From contig NZ_CAKUOF010000010.1 of NCBI RefSeq assembly GCF_934668725.1, forward strand, positions 102,878 through 166,877: 64,000 nt of DNA, in the 5' to 3' direction. The stretch's first letter is position 1; each line of letters starts with the position of its first letter. Positions 32,033 through 39,658 of the stretch are shown here, piece by piece. The notes beneath the pieces were generated by a model. The model worked only from the letters and a program-made list of their open reading frames with translations, searched no databases and had not been told where the DNA came from. This stretch comes from an uncultured Dysgonomonas sp. (lineage in GTDB: Bacteria; Bacteroidota; Bacteroidia; Bacteroidales; Dysgonomonadaceae). The position numbers and the translations under genes are program-made.

Positions 32033-32150
32033 AAATCCATCAATCAAAAGGGGTGCATAAGGTCGAAGCTGGCACGCCTGATAATTAATGGATTTCTTAT
32101 TTCTTTTTCTAAACGGCTTCGACCTCGTTAGAACTACTTTAAAATATAGA
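32033..32150 (-). ncRNA. Kissing-loop leader RNA, copy D (upstream of HNH gene)
   Basis: On the minus strand: CTATATTTTAAAGTA (about 32133-32147), hairpin I stem AACG/CGTT (32126-32129/32112-32115), linker TAGAAAAAGAAATAAG, hairpin II outer stem 32084-32095/32033-32044 (12 bp, one G-U) and inner stem 32072-32078/32050-32056 (one mismatch). Loops pair over 10 bp: GCTTCGACCT (32116-32125) with AGGTCGAAGC (32060-32069). Followed by CTTTAAATAAAAATCTT and ATG. The clearest of the four copies. Confidence 0.75.
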
Positions 32151-32191
32151 TTGAAATAAGTTTTCTCTATTTGAGCCTAAGACATGAAGTT

Positions 32192-32446
32192 TCATTCCCC
32201 AAGTGCTTTAGCAATTGCATTATTTAAAATATCAAATGCAGATTCTTCACAACTAACATATTTTAAAGCTTCAATACAAGCATTTAGCATTTCAGGTGCA
32301 GCAGCCATAAGTTGGGCGTTGGCTTCCCATTCGAAAGCTAATCTCCTGTTAATGAACACTCCCCCAATAGGTCTACAATCTTTGTCCTCGATATGACCGC
32401 AATCATCACAATGCCATATCCCTTTTGTTCCTTTAAATTCTTGCAT
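32192..32446 (-). CDS. Small phage protein
   Basis: 84 residues from ATG 32446 (MQEFKGTKGIWHCDDCGHIE). Includes a CDDCGH zinc-knuckle-like pair, and NAQLMAAAPEMLNACIEAL, a segment typical of a common small phage early protein. It is the last gene of the recT transcript before leader copy D. Role unknown. Confidence 0.6.
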   Translation of the reverse strand: MQEFKGTKGIWHCDDCGHIEDKDCRPIGGVFINRRLAFEWEANAQLMAAAPEMLNACIEALKYVSCEESAFDILNNAIAKALGE

Positions 32447-32448
32447 AA

Positions 32449-33339
32449 TCAATAAGGTATTTCGGTTTGAGAATTAGTTGACTGAACTGGAGCTTCTTGT
32501 TGTGGTGCTGGCTCAGGTTCGGCAGCCGCTTGAGGTGCTTCGGGAATATCCTCGAAGCTGATTTCTTCGGCATTGGATTTATTGATAACTTCTAGTTTAG
32601 CTTCGGACACAATGTCCGGATTTTGTTCGTTATCATCCGATCCGCTATCACCCATTAGAGGTGCATCATTTGAAGCACGGATAAGAAGTTTAGTCATACG
32701 ATTGTAAACTGTCTTAATTGCCATCTGGTCGGTAAAGTTTTTATGTGCTATGCTGCCTCCTTTAGCGGCTCCCTGCATCCACGAGTTACGAATCTGAGAG
32801 ATATTCATGATCTCCATATCTTGAGTACCGTCCTCAAGTTCGTAAGTTACATAAGCACCGATAACATCGCCACCGATAGACGCTAAATCTTGTTTATGAT
32901 GAATCAGTTTTCTTCTGCCATCAACACCAACCTCAAATTTGAAATCGTCGCCTGCGAATATGGCATTGGCCTTATGGTATTTCAGACCTCCGTAACGAAT
33001 TGCTAAAGCGATATTACCAGTATACTCAGGATCACAACAAAGTGTATCACCACGGACGATAAAATCACACTGCTTTTTGAGAGGGCTTAAGCCCCAGACT
33101 ACCATCTTAAGAAGTGCATTTGCTACTGTTGAAGATTTACATACTTCGAGAGCCGGGCGACCATCTTTGTTTTTCACATCCTACAATGTGAGATATGCTG
33201 CTTTCAAAGCATTCTCAGGGCTGTAATCGGCAGGGAGACGAAGCTCACCTGCTTGTTTGAACGTTTCTATCTTAGCAAGTACCTGCTCTGTGATATTCTT
33301 TTGCTGTACTGCTACTTGGTTTTGATTTGCTGTTGACAT
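32449..33339 (-). pseudogene. recT: RecT-family recombinase, interrupted by in-frame TAG
   Basis: From ATG 33339 the frame reads MSTANQNQVAVQQKNITEQV ... LPADYSPENALKAAYLTL, then TAG at 33181-33183, then continues in the same frame DVKNKDGRPALEVCKSSTVA to 32449. Together this is a full RecT (296 codons): the PADYSPENALKAAYL start, GLSPLKKQCDFIV, LAIRYGGL and the variable proline-rich tail. RecT anneals single-stranded DNA. A CAG to TAG change (Gln) is the simplest explanation. A GTG just after the stop could give a shortened 242-residue protein lacking the first part. Confidence 0.8.
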
Positions 33340-33341
33340 GA

Positions 33342-33488
33342 TTATTGTTGTTTATTTGGTTTATCAATTTTGATTCTTTCTCTTTTTATTGCCGCACAGG
33401 ACTTAGAGCAGCATAAGCCCCAGCCTCTTTTTATATTTCGATTGTCGGCATCGTATTCTCTAGTACAGACATCACACAACCGTTTCAT
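33342..33488 (-). CDS. Small zinc-finger protein
   Basis: 48 residues (MKRLCDVCTREYDADNRNIK) with CDVC and CCSKSC pairs, so a C-x2-C...C-x3-C-like zinc site, and a basic tail. It overlaps the end of the Rad50-like gene by 17 bases and lies 2 bases before recT, so all three form one transcript. Confidence 0.6.
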   Translation of the reverse strand: MKRLCDVCTREYDADNRNIKRGWGLCCSKSCAAIKRERIKIDKPNKQQ

Positions 33489-35484
33489 AGCGAGTTTCTT
33501 TTACTGTCAGCTTATCGCATGATTCATCAACTACAAATCGGATAATCTGAGATTCAGAAGGAATAAGTTCAACTACACTTTCGGCATTATCTACGAAGAT
33601 TGGCAGATACATATCGAAGTGTTTGGAAAGAGTATTAATACACTCTATCCCGGCATTAATCTGAGCGGCGTTATTAGCGGCTTGATAAGGTGTGCCATCG
33701 ATAAGAGCCTCACAGCATTCTTCTTCTCCACCTGTCATAAGAGGTTTAAACATCTTCCACTTGATGGTAGCAAATAAGCCGTTGATACCGTTCTCAATTG
33801 CTTCAATCTTGGCACGATTGAATTTGTCGGCGATAAACTCTTTGCCCTCGAGTGTAGCCAACTCTTGAGAGAGAGTTTTGAGTTCTGCTTCTAGGTCTTG
33901 GATTCGCTTACGTTGAGTTTCGGCAGTAGTTTTGATAAATAATTGCTCTCTTAGCTCATTAATATCGCGACTAATAAGAGCTTTCTTTTGGCGAAGTTCC
34001 GTTGTATCGGGTTGTGTGATTTCTGTTTTTTGTTTTTTCAGTACTTCAATTTCACCGACTAAACGTTGATATTCTGCATGTTTTTTGACCAACTCTGATG
34101 CAACATACTTTTGTTTTGGACGATCATTCTCCTTTTTTATCTCTTCCTGAAGTGCAATTTTTGCACCTTGCTTTTCAGATAGTTGAGATATGGTTAATTC
34201 TTTCTGATTTTTCAGTTCTTCCAACTGAGCAAGCAGAGAATCAAGCACTTCTTTTTCTCTTTTACCTTTTTCAATATTCGATTGAAGTTTCCGGGCTTTA
34301 TCTGCATTGAATTTCTCGACTGCATTTTCAAGCTTTTCTCCAGATAACTCAGATCCACAGCTAGGGCAATGCTTATCATCTTCGTGCATTTCGATTGCAT
34401 TCAGTTCACTATAAGCAGAGCGAAGAGTATCAAGGAGTTCTTTCTGACTCTCGATTTCAGATTCTTTATTATGAATCTTTGTAATAATGGATACCTGATC
34501 GGAATTAAGAGTTCGGATAGATAGATCCAGCAGCACAAGATCACTGTTGAGCTTTATGAGCGTTTTATCTTCTTCTGCATTATGCTTATCGACATCGATC
34601 TCAACCTCGTTGGTTATAGCTGCGATACGACGTTCTTTTTCAAGAATCACAGATTGTTGTCTCTTAATTTCTTCGGCTTGAAATTCATAGGACTTTGATA
34701 TATCAGAAATTTGAGTGTCGATATCAATAACATCCAATTCTTTAGCCTTGATAGATTTCTCTATTTCTGTGTAATTAGGCTCAACAGGAATAGCAAGAGT
34801 AGCCTCGCGGATCTTAACCGGTATTTCGTCAATCTTAGATTTGAGTGTTTTCTTTTCAGCGTTTAACTTCTTGCGGAAATCATCGAGATTGTTCTTGCCC
34901 AACTCTTCAATCAGTTTGGCAAAATCGGTGCTGGTTGCAGATAGCTTATTGAGGATAACATCATCGGTTACTCCGGCCAATTCCATCAAAAGCTTACGGC
35001 GTTTCTGCCACTCCATATTTAAGAAGAAGCGAGGATTTGATAACAGGTGAAACTGTTCAGCACTACCGAATAGTTGACTTGCTCTCAAATCGAAGTCTTT
35101 TTTCAAAGTAAGAGGAATCGAATCCCATTCGAATGTGGTTGTATGGGTATCGAGCTTGCGATCTTCTTCTCCGGTAGGTTTTACCCATTTCTCCTTGTAG
35201 GTCCGTGATACGTCATATTTTGAATAATCGATATCCATATTGACCTTAACGGTATGCTCCAGATGGTGGAAAGCTTCGTTATTTTCATCAAGAGTCTTGA
35301 TCTCGTAATCTGCACGTCCTTTCGCATCTTTGCCTGTCCATAACCAGGACCATGCATCGCAGATTGTTGACTTTCCGGCACCGTTTGTAGCATGTACATT
35401 GGTGATTGTTTCATTCGGAATAAGAGTGTAATCTCTCAGCCCTTTGAAATTCAAAAGGCTTAACGCTTTGATAATAAGTTTCAT
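33472..35484 (-). CDS. Rad50/SbcC-like ATPase
   Basis: A 670-residue protein. Walker A NGAGKST at residues 34-40, a long coiled coil interrupted by a zinc-hook motif CPSCG near residue 373, and a Walker B-like region YLPIFVDNAESV near the C terminus where D/E would co-ordinate Mg. Layout and length match phage SbcC/Rad50 (T4 gp46) proteins. It probably works with the nucleases of this operon and RecT in phage recombination; no SbcD partner is evident nearby. Confidence 0.85.
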   Translation of the reverse strand: MKLIIKALSLLNFKGLRDYTLIPNETITNVHATNGAGKSTICDAWSWLWTGKDAKGRADYEIKTLDENNEAFHHLEHTVKVNMDIDYSKYDVSRTYKEKWVKPTGEEDRKLDTHTTTFEWDSIPLTLKKDFDLRASQLFGSAEQFHLLSNPRFFLNMEWQKRRKLLMELAGVTDDVILNKLSATSTDFAKLIEELGKNNLDDFRKKLNAEKKTLKSKIDEIPVKIREATLAIPVEPNYTEIEKSIKAKELDVIDIDTQISDISKSYEFQAEEIKRQQSVILEKERRIAAITNEVEIDVDKHNAEEDKTLIKLNSDLVLLDLSIRTLNSDQVSIITKIHNKESEIESQKELLDTLRSAYSELNAIEMHEDDKHCPSCGSELSGEKLENAVEKFNADKARKLQSNIEKGKREKEVLDSLLAQLEELKNQKELTISQLSEKQGAKIALQEEIKKENDRPKQKYVASELVKKHAEYQRLVGEIEVLKKQKTEITQPDTTELRQKKALISRDINELREQLFIKTTAETQRKRIQDLEAELKTLSQELATLEGKEFIADKFNRAKIEAIENGINGLFATIKWKMFKPLMTGGEEECCEALIDGTPYQAANNAAQINAGIECINTLSKHFDMYLPIFVDNAESVVELIPSESQIIRFVVDESCDKLTVKETRYETVV

Positions 35485-35525
35485 GATTTTATTTTATTTG
35501 TTGTAAATATTTGATTGAAGCTTGA

Positions 35526-35759
35526 TTAATTGAGTCTAATAATTACTAGTCCGTCATCTACTTCAACTAAGCCTTTGGGAGAGTGGTAAACTCGCATTTC
35601 ATTGAGTTCTTTTTGATCCTGTACTGCATCTTGAGGTTTGTTGCTTCTGTCATAACTCCATTGTGCAAGAGCTGAGAATATGACAAATAGCAACCATGCA
35701 CCAAATAGTACTGCTCCGATTTGAAATACTTCTTTAAATGGATTAATATTCTTTTTCAT
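35526..35759 (-). CDS. Small single-pass membrane protein
   Basis: Start taken at ATG 35759 (MKKNINPFKEVFQIGAVLFG), 77 residues, because the preceding gene's stop overlaps it (ATGA). One transmembrane segment (VLFGAWLLFVIFSAL), then a periplasm- or cytosol-facing tail. Unknown function. Confidence 0.55.
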   Translation of the reverse strand: MKKNINPFKEVFQIGAVLFGAWLLFVIFSALAQWSYDRSNKPQDAVQDQKELNEMRVYHSPKGLVEVDDGLVIIRLN

Positions 35760-35866
35760 AATGTGTAAAATATGTATGATATACCTGCTCCGATTATTAC
35801 CCCCAGAAGCCATGTATAGAATATTACGGATACGCTTAATTCATTTTCCTCTTTGCTTGGTTTCAT
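35756..35866 (-). CDS. Tiny membrane protein
   Basis: 36 residues, MKPSKEENELSVSVIFYTWL then LLGVIIGAGISYIFY. Coupled at both ends: its ATG overlaps the HTH gene stop and its TGA overlaps the next ATG. Very short but well supported by this arrangement. Confidence 0.5.
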   Translation of the reverse strand: MKPSKEENELSVSVIFYTWLLGVIIGAGISYIFYTL

Positions 35867-36162
35867 TTCATTATTGCTTTTCGAATTTTATTTTCTGGTA
35901 GAATATTTCTGGCATCCATCATTAGACTAGCTATTTCTAGCTCAGATCGTTTAAAATAAACTCCTCCACGTTTAGAGTTTCCAGAAGGATAGCCAGTTAT
36001 CCAACCCTTGCTCCTCCACTCCGTTATAAGACGTTTATTATATTTATTTTCAGCAGCTTGTTTACTTATCATTTCAGGAAGTAAACCAAGCTCAGATAAG
36101 GTGGTTATAGAACCAACCTTTATACACTTTGCTACAATTGTTTCAAGTAATATTTCTTCCAT
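35863..36162 (-). CDS. Phage DNA-binding protein, HTH-like
   Basis: A 99-residue protein with SKQAAENKYNKRLITEWRSK and a GYPSGNSKRGGVYFKRSELE region, the pattern of winged-helix/excisionase-like proteins reading an attachment or operator site. Early-operon position suggests a regulator or excisionase; no certain family. Confidence 0.5.
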   Translation of the reverse strand: MEEILLETIVAKCIKVGSITTLSELGLLPEMISKQAAENKYNKRLITEWRSKGWITGYPSGNSKRGGVYFKRSELEIASLMMDARNILPENKIRKAIMK

Positions 36163-36292
36163 TATATTTAAGCGGCTTGTTTACGATATTGGTATTTCCG
36201 GTTTTAGCGAGTCGATTTTTATATTTTGTAAACACCTCACAACGCTTTGTTTTGGTTGCCTTGCTTGTTGAAAAATTATTTAATTAACTATT

Positions 36293-36643
36293 TTATAGAG
36301 TTATACAATCAGAGACCACTTCAATCTCGCTTTTTCGAAATCTAATTCGGTGGCGTCTTTTATCTTCATTGTCGATTGGAAGAGTAAATAGGAATATTAT
36401 AGATAATGATGACAGTAAGATGCTTTTACGCTGTTCTTCTAATGTTGTACCAAATATCTGACACCAATAATAAGCTACAAGTTCTGTTGCCTTTTGAAGT
36501 CCTATTCGTTGTTTTATATTCTTAATATGTGTCTTAGCCGTCTCTTCGGATATTTCCATTTTGTCAGCAGTCTCACTATCAGAAAGTCCAATTGCTTTTA
36601 ATTTTAGAATCTCTATTTGCGTATAAGTCAATTCTGAAAACAT
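36293..36643 (-). CDS. LuxR-type HTH protein
   Basis: A 116-residue protein with a GerE/LuxR helix-turn-helix in residues 1-62 (LTYTQIEILKLKAIGLSDSE, then KTHIKNIKQRIGL), followed by a hydrophobic stretch (ILLSSLSIIFLFTLP) and a basic tail. A stand-alone LuxR-type regulator in a phage early region, 3 bases from the Cro-like gene. Confidence 0.7.
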   Translation of the reverse strand: MFSELTYTQIEILKLKAIGLSDSETADKMEISEETAKTHIKNIKQRIGLQKATELVAYYWCQIFGTTLEEQRKSILLSSLSIIFLFTLPIDNEDKRRHRIRFRKSEIEVVSDCITL

Positions 36644-36646
36644 GGC

Positions 36647-36892
36647 TTATCGAATTAATTCTGCGTCGAGTTTTGCTTCTTCTTCTTTGCGTGCATTGAG
36701 TAGTTTTAAAAACTCATTGACAATATTGCGTTGATTAATAGTTGTCAATTCAGCATAAGATTTCTTTTCAAAAAGTCTGGTTATAGACTGTGGCTTAACT
36801 CCAACAATCTCGGCAACACGGCTTCTATCACCACTAAGTTCTTCTTTTAATACTCTTTCTTTAAGAATTTGAAGTCTGTCTTTTTTTTCCAT
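36647..36892 (-). CDS. Cro-like early regulator
   Basis: An 81-residue protein with a helix-turn-helix (RSRVAEIVGVKPQSITRLFE) and a charged helical tail. First gene of the minus early operon and divergent from the repressor at 37053, hence Cro position. Confidence 0.65.
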   Translation of the reverse strand: MEKKDRLQILKERVLKEELSGDRSRVAEIVGVKPQSITRLFEKKSYAELTTINQRNIVNEFLKLLNARKEEEAKLDAELIR

Positions 36893-36986
36893 GATCTAAC
36901 CATTTTTGGGTATTTTATTTATTATCTTTATCACTTTACTTTGCAATCATGAATTATAGATTGAAAGAATTGTATTGCAAATATAA

Positions 36987-37052
36987 ATATCAATATTGAT
37001 ATATTTGTATCCTATTTGATATTAATATTATTAAATAATGCTAATTTGATAT
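36987..37052. promoter_or_regulatory. Operators of the main lysis-lysogeny switch
   Basis: The spacer contains a perfect palindrome ATATCAATATTGATAT (36987-37002) and three direct TTGATAT half-sites at 36996, 37016 and 37046. The last one abuts the repressor ATG at 37053, so repressor mRNA may be leaderless or self-repressed. Confidence 0.55.
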
Positions 37053-37700
37053 ATGCCAACTCTTAGAGAAATATTAAAAGAAAAAGGAATAGCTCAAAGC
37101 ATTGTAGCTGAAGCATTAGGTATATTACCTAATAATCTTAAAAGATATGATGACTTATCTAAACGCAGTATAGAAGAGCTGAATACAATTTCGAAAGCAA
37201 CCCAACTAAATCTATCAGAATTGATAGGTGGATATATGGATTCAAACAATGTAGAACAGCATATTCCTAATGATGGAACTTATCGACTTGTACCAATGAT
37301 AAACTCTGATGCTGTTGGTGGAATGCATAGGATGAATGATATCAGCGTAGCCGATCCTGAATATATTATTAAGTATATCCCCTTTGTTGATGCAACAGCG
37401 GATGATGTCTGCATTCGAATAACAAGTGATAGCATGATACCCACTTGTCCTCCGGGATGTGTCGTTCAAATAAGAGAGGTTTCTAATTGGAGAGAGTATT
37501 TTGGATACGGAAACTTATTTGTAATTCAGCTAAAAGATGGGCGAAGAATAATTAAAGAGGTAACTAAATACGAAGATAACCCTAAAGACTACGTGCTCTG
37601 CATATCTCACAATAAATCAGTTCCTCCGGAAGAGCTACCTAAAAGTTTTATTGTGAGTGTTTGGAAAGTTATCAAAGTATTAACTGATAGAGGATGGTAA
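37053..37700 (+). CDS. CI-like phage repressor with S24 domain
   Basis: A 215-residue protein. HTH in residues 1-65 (LREILKEKGIAQSIVAEALG), S24/LexA-like autoprotease from about residue 80: ITSDSMIPTCPPGCVV with the catalytic Ser and KDGRRIIKEVTK with the Lys. RecA-stimulated self-cleavage would induce the prophage. It differs in sequence from the 12361 repressor. Confidence 0.85.
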   Translation: MPTLREILKEKGIAQSIVAEALGILPNNLKRYDDLSKRSIEELNTISKATQLNLSELIGGYMDSNNVEQHIPNDGTYRLVPMINSDAVGGMHRMNDISVADPEYIIKYIPFVDATADDVCIRITSDSMIPTCPPGCVVQIREVSNWREYFGYGNLFVIQLKDGRRIIKEVTKYEDNPKDYVLCISHNKSVPPEELPKSFIVSVWKVIKVLTDRGW

Positions 37701-37712
37701 ATAGAACAAGAA

Positions 37713-37862
37713 ATGGATGAAAAAGATAAAATAATAGCATCTCTTCGAGAACAGCTACAAAAAGCAACTAATACGATTTCGGCTTTAGAGCAAGAAGTTG
37801 CATTGCTGAAATATGAAAATTATAATAAAAAGACAAGCTCAAAACAAAAACGTGTCTTATAA
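37713..37862 (+). CDS. Small coiled-coil protein after repressor
   Basis: 49 residues, MDEKDKIIASLREQLQKATN then a leucine-zipper-like helix and a basic tail. Lies 12 bases after the repressor stop, and is likely co-expressed in the lysogen. Unknown function. Confidence 0.5.
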   Translation: MDEKDKIIASLREQLQKATNTISALEQEVALLKYENYNKKTSSKQKRVL

Positions 37863-37935
37863 ATAGTTTATATTCACCTTATCGATTCGCATATAAAACA
37901 CTAATAATCAAACCTATAACAAATACAAAGAAGAC

Positions 37936-37980
37936 GCTTTGGGAGCAGGGGGTCCCAGGTTCGAATCCTGGTATCCCGAC
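37936..37980 (+). other. Prophage attachment site: 3' part of tRNA-Pro(UGG)
   Basis: The sequence GCTTTGGGAGCAGG, variable loop, T arm CCAGGTTCGAATCCTGG and acceptor strand TATCCCG-A is the 3' portion of a tRNA-Pro with anticodon TGG. No 5' half lies upstream (the DNA there is phage). This is the usual product of integration into a tRNA 3' end, with the intact tRNA expected at the other prophage end. Confidence 0.8.
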
Positions 37981-37988
37981 AAAAATTT

Positions 37989-38024
37989 AGCGAGTCAGTA
38001 CAATATGTATTGACTCGCTTTTTT
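37989..38024 (+). terminator. Terminator of tRNA-Pro locus
   Basis: Stem AGCGAGTCA / TGACTCGCT and a T-run, 9 bases after the tRNA fragment; host sequence begins here. Confidence 0.8.
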
Positions 38025-38360
38025 ATATCTCCACTTTATTTGATTGACTATTCGACTTATATTAAAATGAATATCCGTATTCTCAAATCTGATAAGTAGC
38101 TTGGCTAAGTTACAATTATAAAACAACCAAATTATGATATCTGTCCAAGATAGCAACTTTCAACAACAACCAAAGAAATTGTTTTCTGCTAGACAGTAAG
38201 CCATTTAGTAAATATTGGTTTTAAAAGCTATTTCTATCTGAAGTAATAATTGGTATTCAAACATTTGATTTTCGGATGTCATTCTCCAGTTCAAATCGGA
38301 CTCTCGCTAATCCTATTTATGATATGTCATATGATATGTCAACGATAAGCTTACTTCATT
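38025..38360. other. Non-coding host spacer after attachment site
   Basis: No convincing gene. It contains a direct repeat ATGATATGTC (near 38319 and 38331) and, at 38284-38308, a tRNA-3'-end-like piece (CTCCAGTTCAAATCGGAC) that may be a decayed tRNA fragment. Confidence 0.4.
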
Positions 38361-38450
38361 CTACAAAACAACGAAGGTCACCAAAGCTATTATCATTACT
38401 ATAACAAGAATTATAGCCCCCCAATTATATTTGAATTCTTTATTTGCCAT
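38361..38450 (-). CDS. Tiny membrane protein
   Basis: 29 residues, MANKEFKYNWGAIILVIVMI then a hydrophobic end. A single transmembrane helix with a charged N terminus. Marginal support (clean start and length only). Confidence 0.35.
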   Translation of the reverse strand: MANKEFKYNWGAIILVIVMIIALVTFVVL

Positions 38451-38477
38451 AACAAAATCATTTTAATCTATTACTTA

Positions 38478-38642
38478 TTATTTATTATGTCCCGGAGCAT
38501 ATGGTGCCGCAGATTTACTTCCTGCTATTTTCTTAGCTTGCCCCGGAGGAATGCCATTCTTATTTGATTTAACGGAAACGCAAGAACTAAATAGCCCCGA
38601 AAGAATCAAGGAAATAATCGTAATCAATAATTTACTTTTCAT
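38478..38642 (-). CDS. Small lipoprotein (PPGQAKK type)
   Basis: 54 residues with signal MKSKLLITIISLILSGLFSS and lipobox cysteine at 21. The mature part has GIPPGQAKKIAG and APYAPGHNK, a motif set I recall from short Bacteroidetes lipoproteins of unknown function. Host gene, near the prophage junction. Confidence 0.65.
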   Translation of the reverse strand: MKSKLLITIISLILSGLFSSCVSVKSNKNGIPPGQAKKIAGSKSAAPYAPGHNK

Positions 38643-38864
38643 AATGCTAATACATTTAAACTAATAACAGTAAAACAAATAAAAAGGTTTATGAAATACA
38701 AACTATTCAGCCTTTAAAGAGAACGGAACATTCCATAATCAGACAGTCTGGAATAAAAGCATAGGGATTATAGAAAACATCATATATATAAGCATCTCTT
38801 TCAAATGACATATTGAAAATAGCAACTAAAGACTCTACTCAAAAAAAAATGAAAGTAAGTGCCA

Positions 38865-39437
38865 TTATTTCTTAAACTCTTTCAATAAGTTTTGTTTGCT
38901 ATTTTTATTTTCTGATGTAAATATTCCCTTTTTCTTATACCTTATATCTTCAACCAAATAAAACACATCACTATCAAATTTAGTAATAGCCTCTAAAGTT
39001 TGATTTAAGGCTTTTCGGTCTATAACAGTCTCAACAATATTCACTTTAGACATAGCCCCTTCTCCAACCACAAAAGTTGCTCCTATATTACTTTTATTTA
39101 AAACTTTAATAAGTTCACGTGCATCTTTTTGGGTATACACTCGTATAAGCTGATAACCAAAAGCAATCTTATTCTCTACGAGTATACCAACATAATTCCC
39201 TGCAGCATATCCAGCAGCATATGAGATATAAGCTATAATATCATTCGCATTGGAGAAAATCTGCGAGATTATAACGACCCATATAAAGACCTCAAAGAAT
39301 CCTACAATCGGAGCCTTATATCGTTCTCCTTTCGAGACAAATATAATTCTCAAGGTTCCAAGAGTAACATCACATATACGTCCAAAGAAAATAACTACAG
39401 GAAGTAGCCACGGATAAATTTCTAAAAAAGTAAACAT
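38865..39437 (-). CDS. UPF0316 / DUF2179 membrane protein
   Basis: A 190-residue protein with three transmembrane segments in the first 95 residues (YPWLLPVVIFFGRICDVTLG; IVGFFEVFIWVVIISQIF; IIAYISYAAGYAAGNYVGI), then a soluble DUF2179 (YitT C-terminal-like) domain (IRVYTQKDARELIKVLNKSN). The full UPF0316 layout is present. Function unknown in the family. Monocistronic. Confidence 0.8.
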   Translation of the reverse strand: MFTFLEIYPWLLPVVIFFGRICDVTLGTLRIIFVSKGERYKAPIVGFFEVFIWVVIISQIFSNANDIIAYISYAAGYAAGNYVGILVENKIAFGYQLIRVYTQKDARELIKVLNKSNIGATFVVGEGAMSKVNIVETVIDRKALNQTLEAITKFDSDVFYLVEDIRYKKKGIFTSENKNSKQNLLKEFKK

Positions 39438-39658
39438 AGGCTTATTTTTTATTAGGGTTCATATGTAAAGATACAACACTTTAAAAGAGAACACAATAAA
39501 CAGATCCTGATATTCTGGAAAATTCTCTACTTCTTATATGATTATATACCAGAAAGTATAATGAATTTTCTTTGATAAATTAATACCCACCTAATCTATA
39601 AACTATTTTCGAGTTACTTTGTTAATTAAAATATTACAAATTTAAACTAATATCTTAT

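Noticed and set aside
10211..32150. Invertible DNA or site-specific recombination sites at the four leader elements
   Set aside because: The inverted repeats differ completely between copies, so they cannot recombine with each other; paired changes point to RNA.
10211..32150. Pistol ribozyme or preQ1 riboswitch
   Set aside because: Strand order is similar to pistol, but the conserved core around the pseudoknot is missing, loops are longer and an extra inner stem is present; preQ1 consensus is absent.
250..33339. Genetic code change (TAG or TGA read as an amino acid) in this phage
   Set aside because: Only one in-frame TAG and one TGA are seen, and many other phage genes use these codons as normal stops.
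38281..38310. A second tRNA gene in the host spacer
   Set aside because: Only a T-arm-like piece with poor stem pairing; no anticodon arm or acceptor 5' strand.
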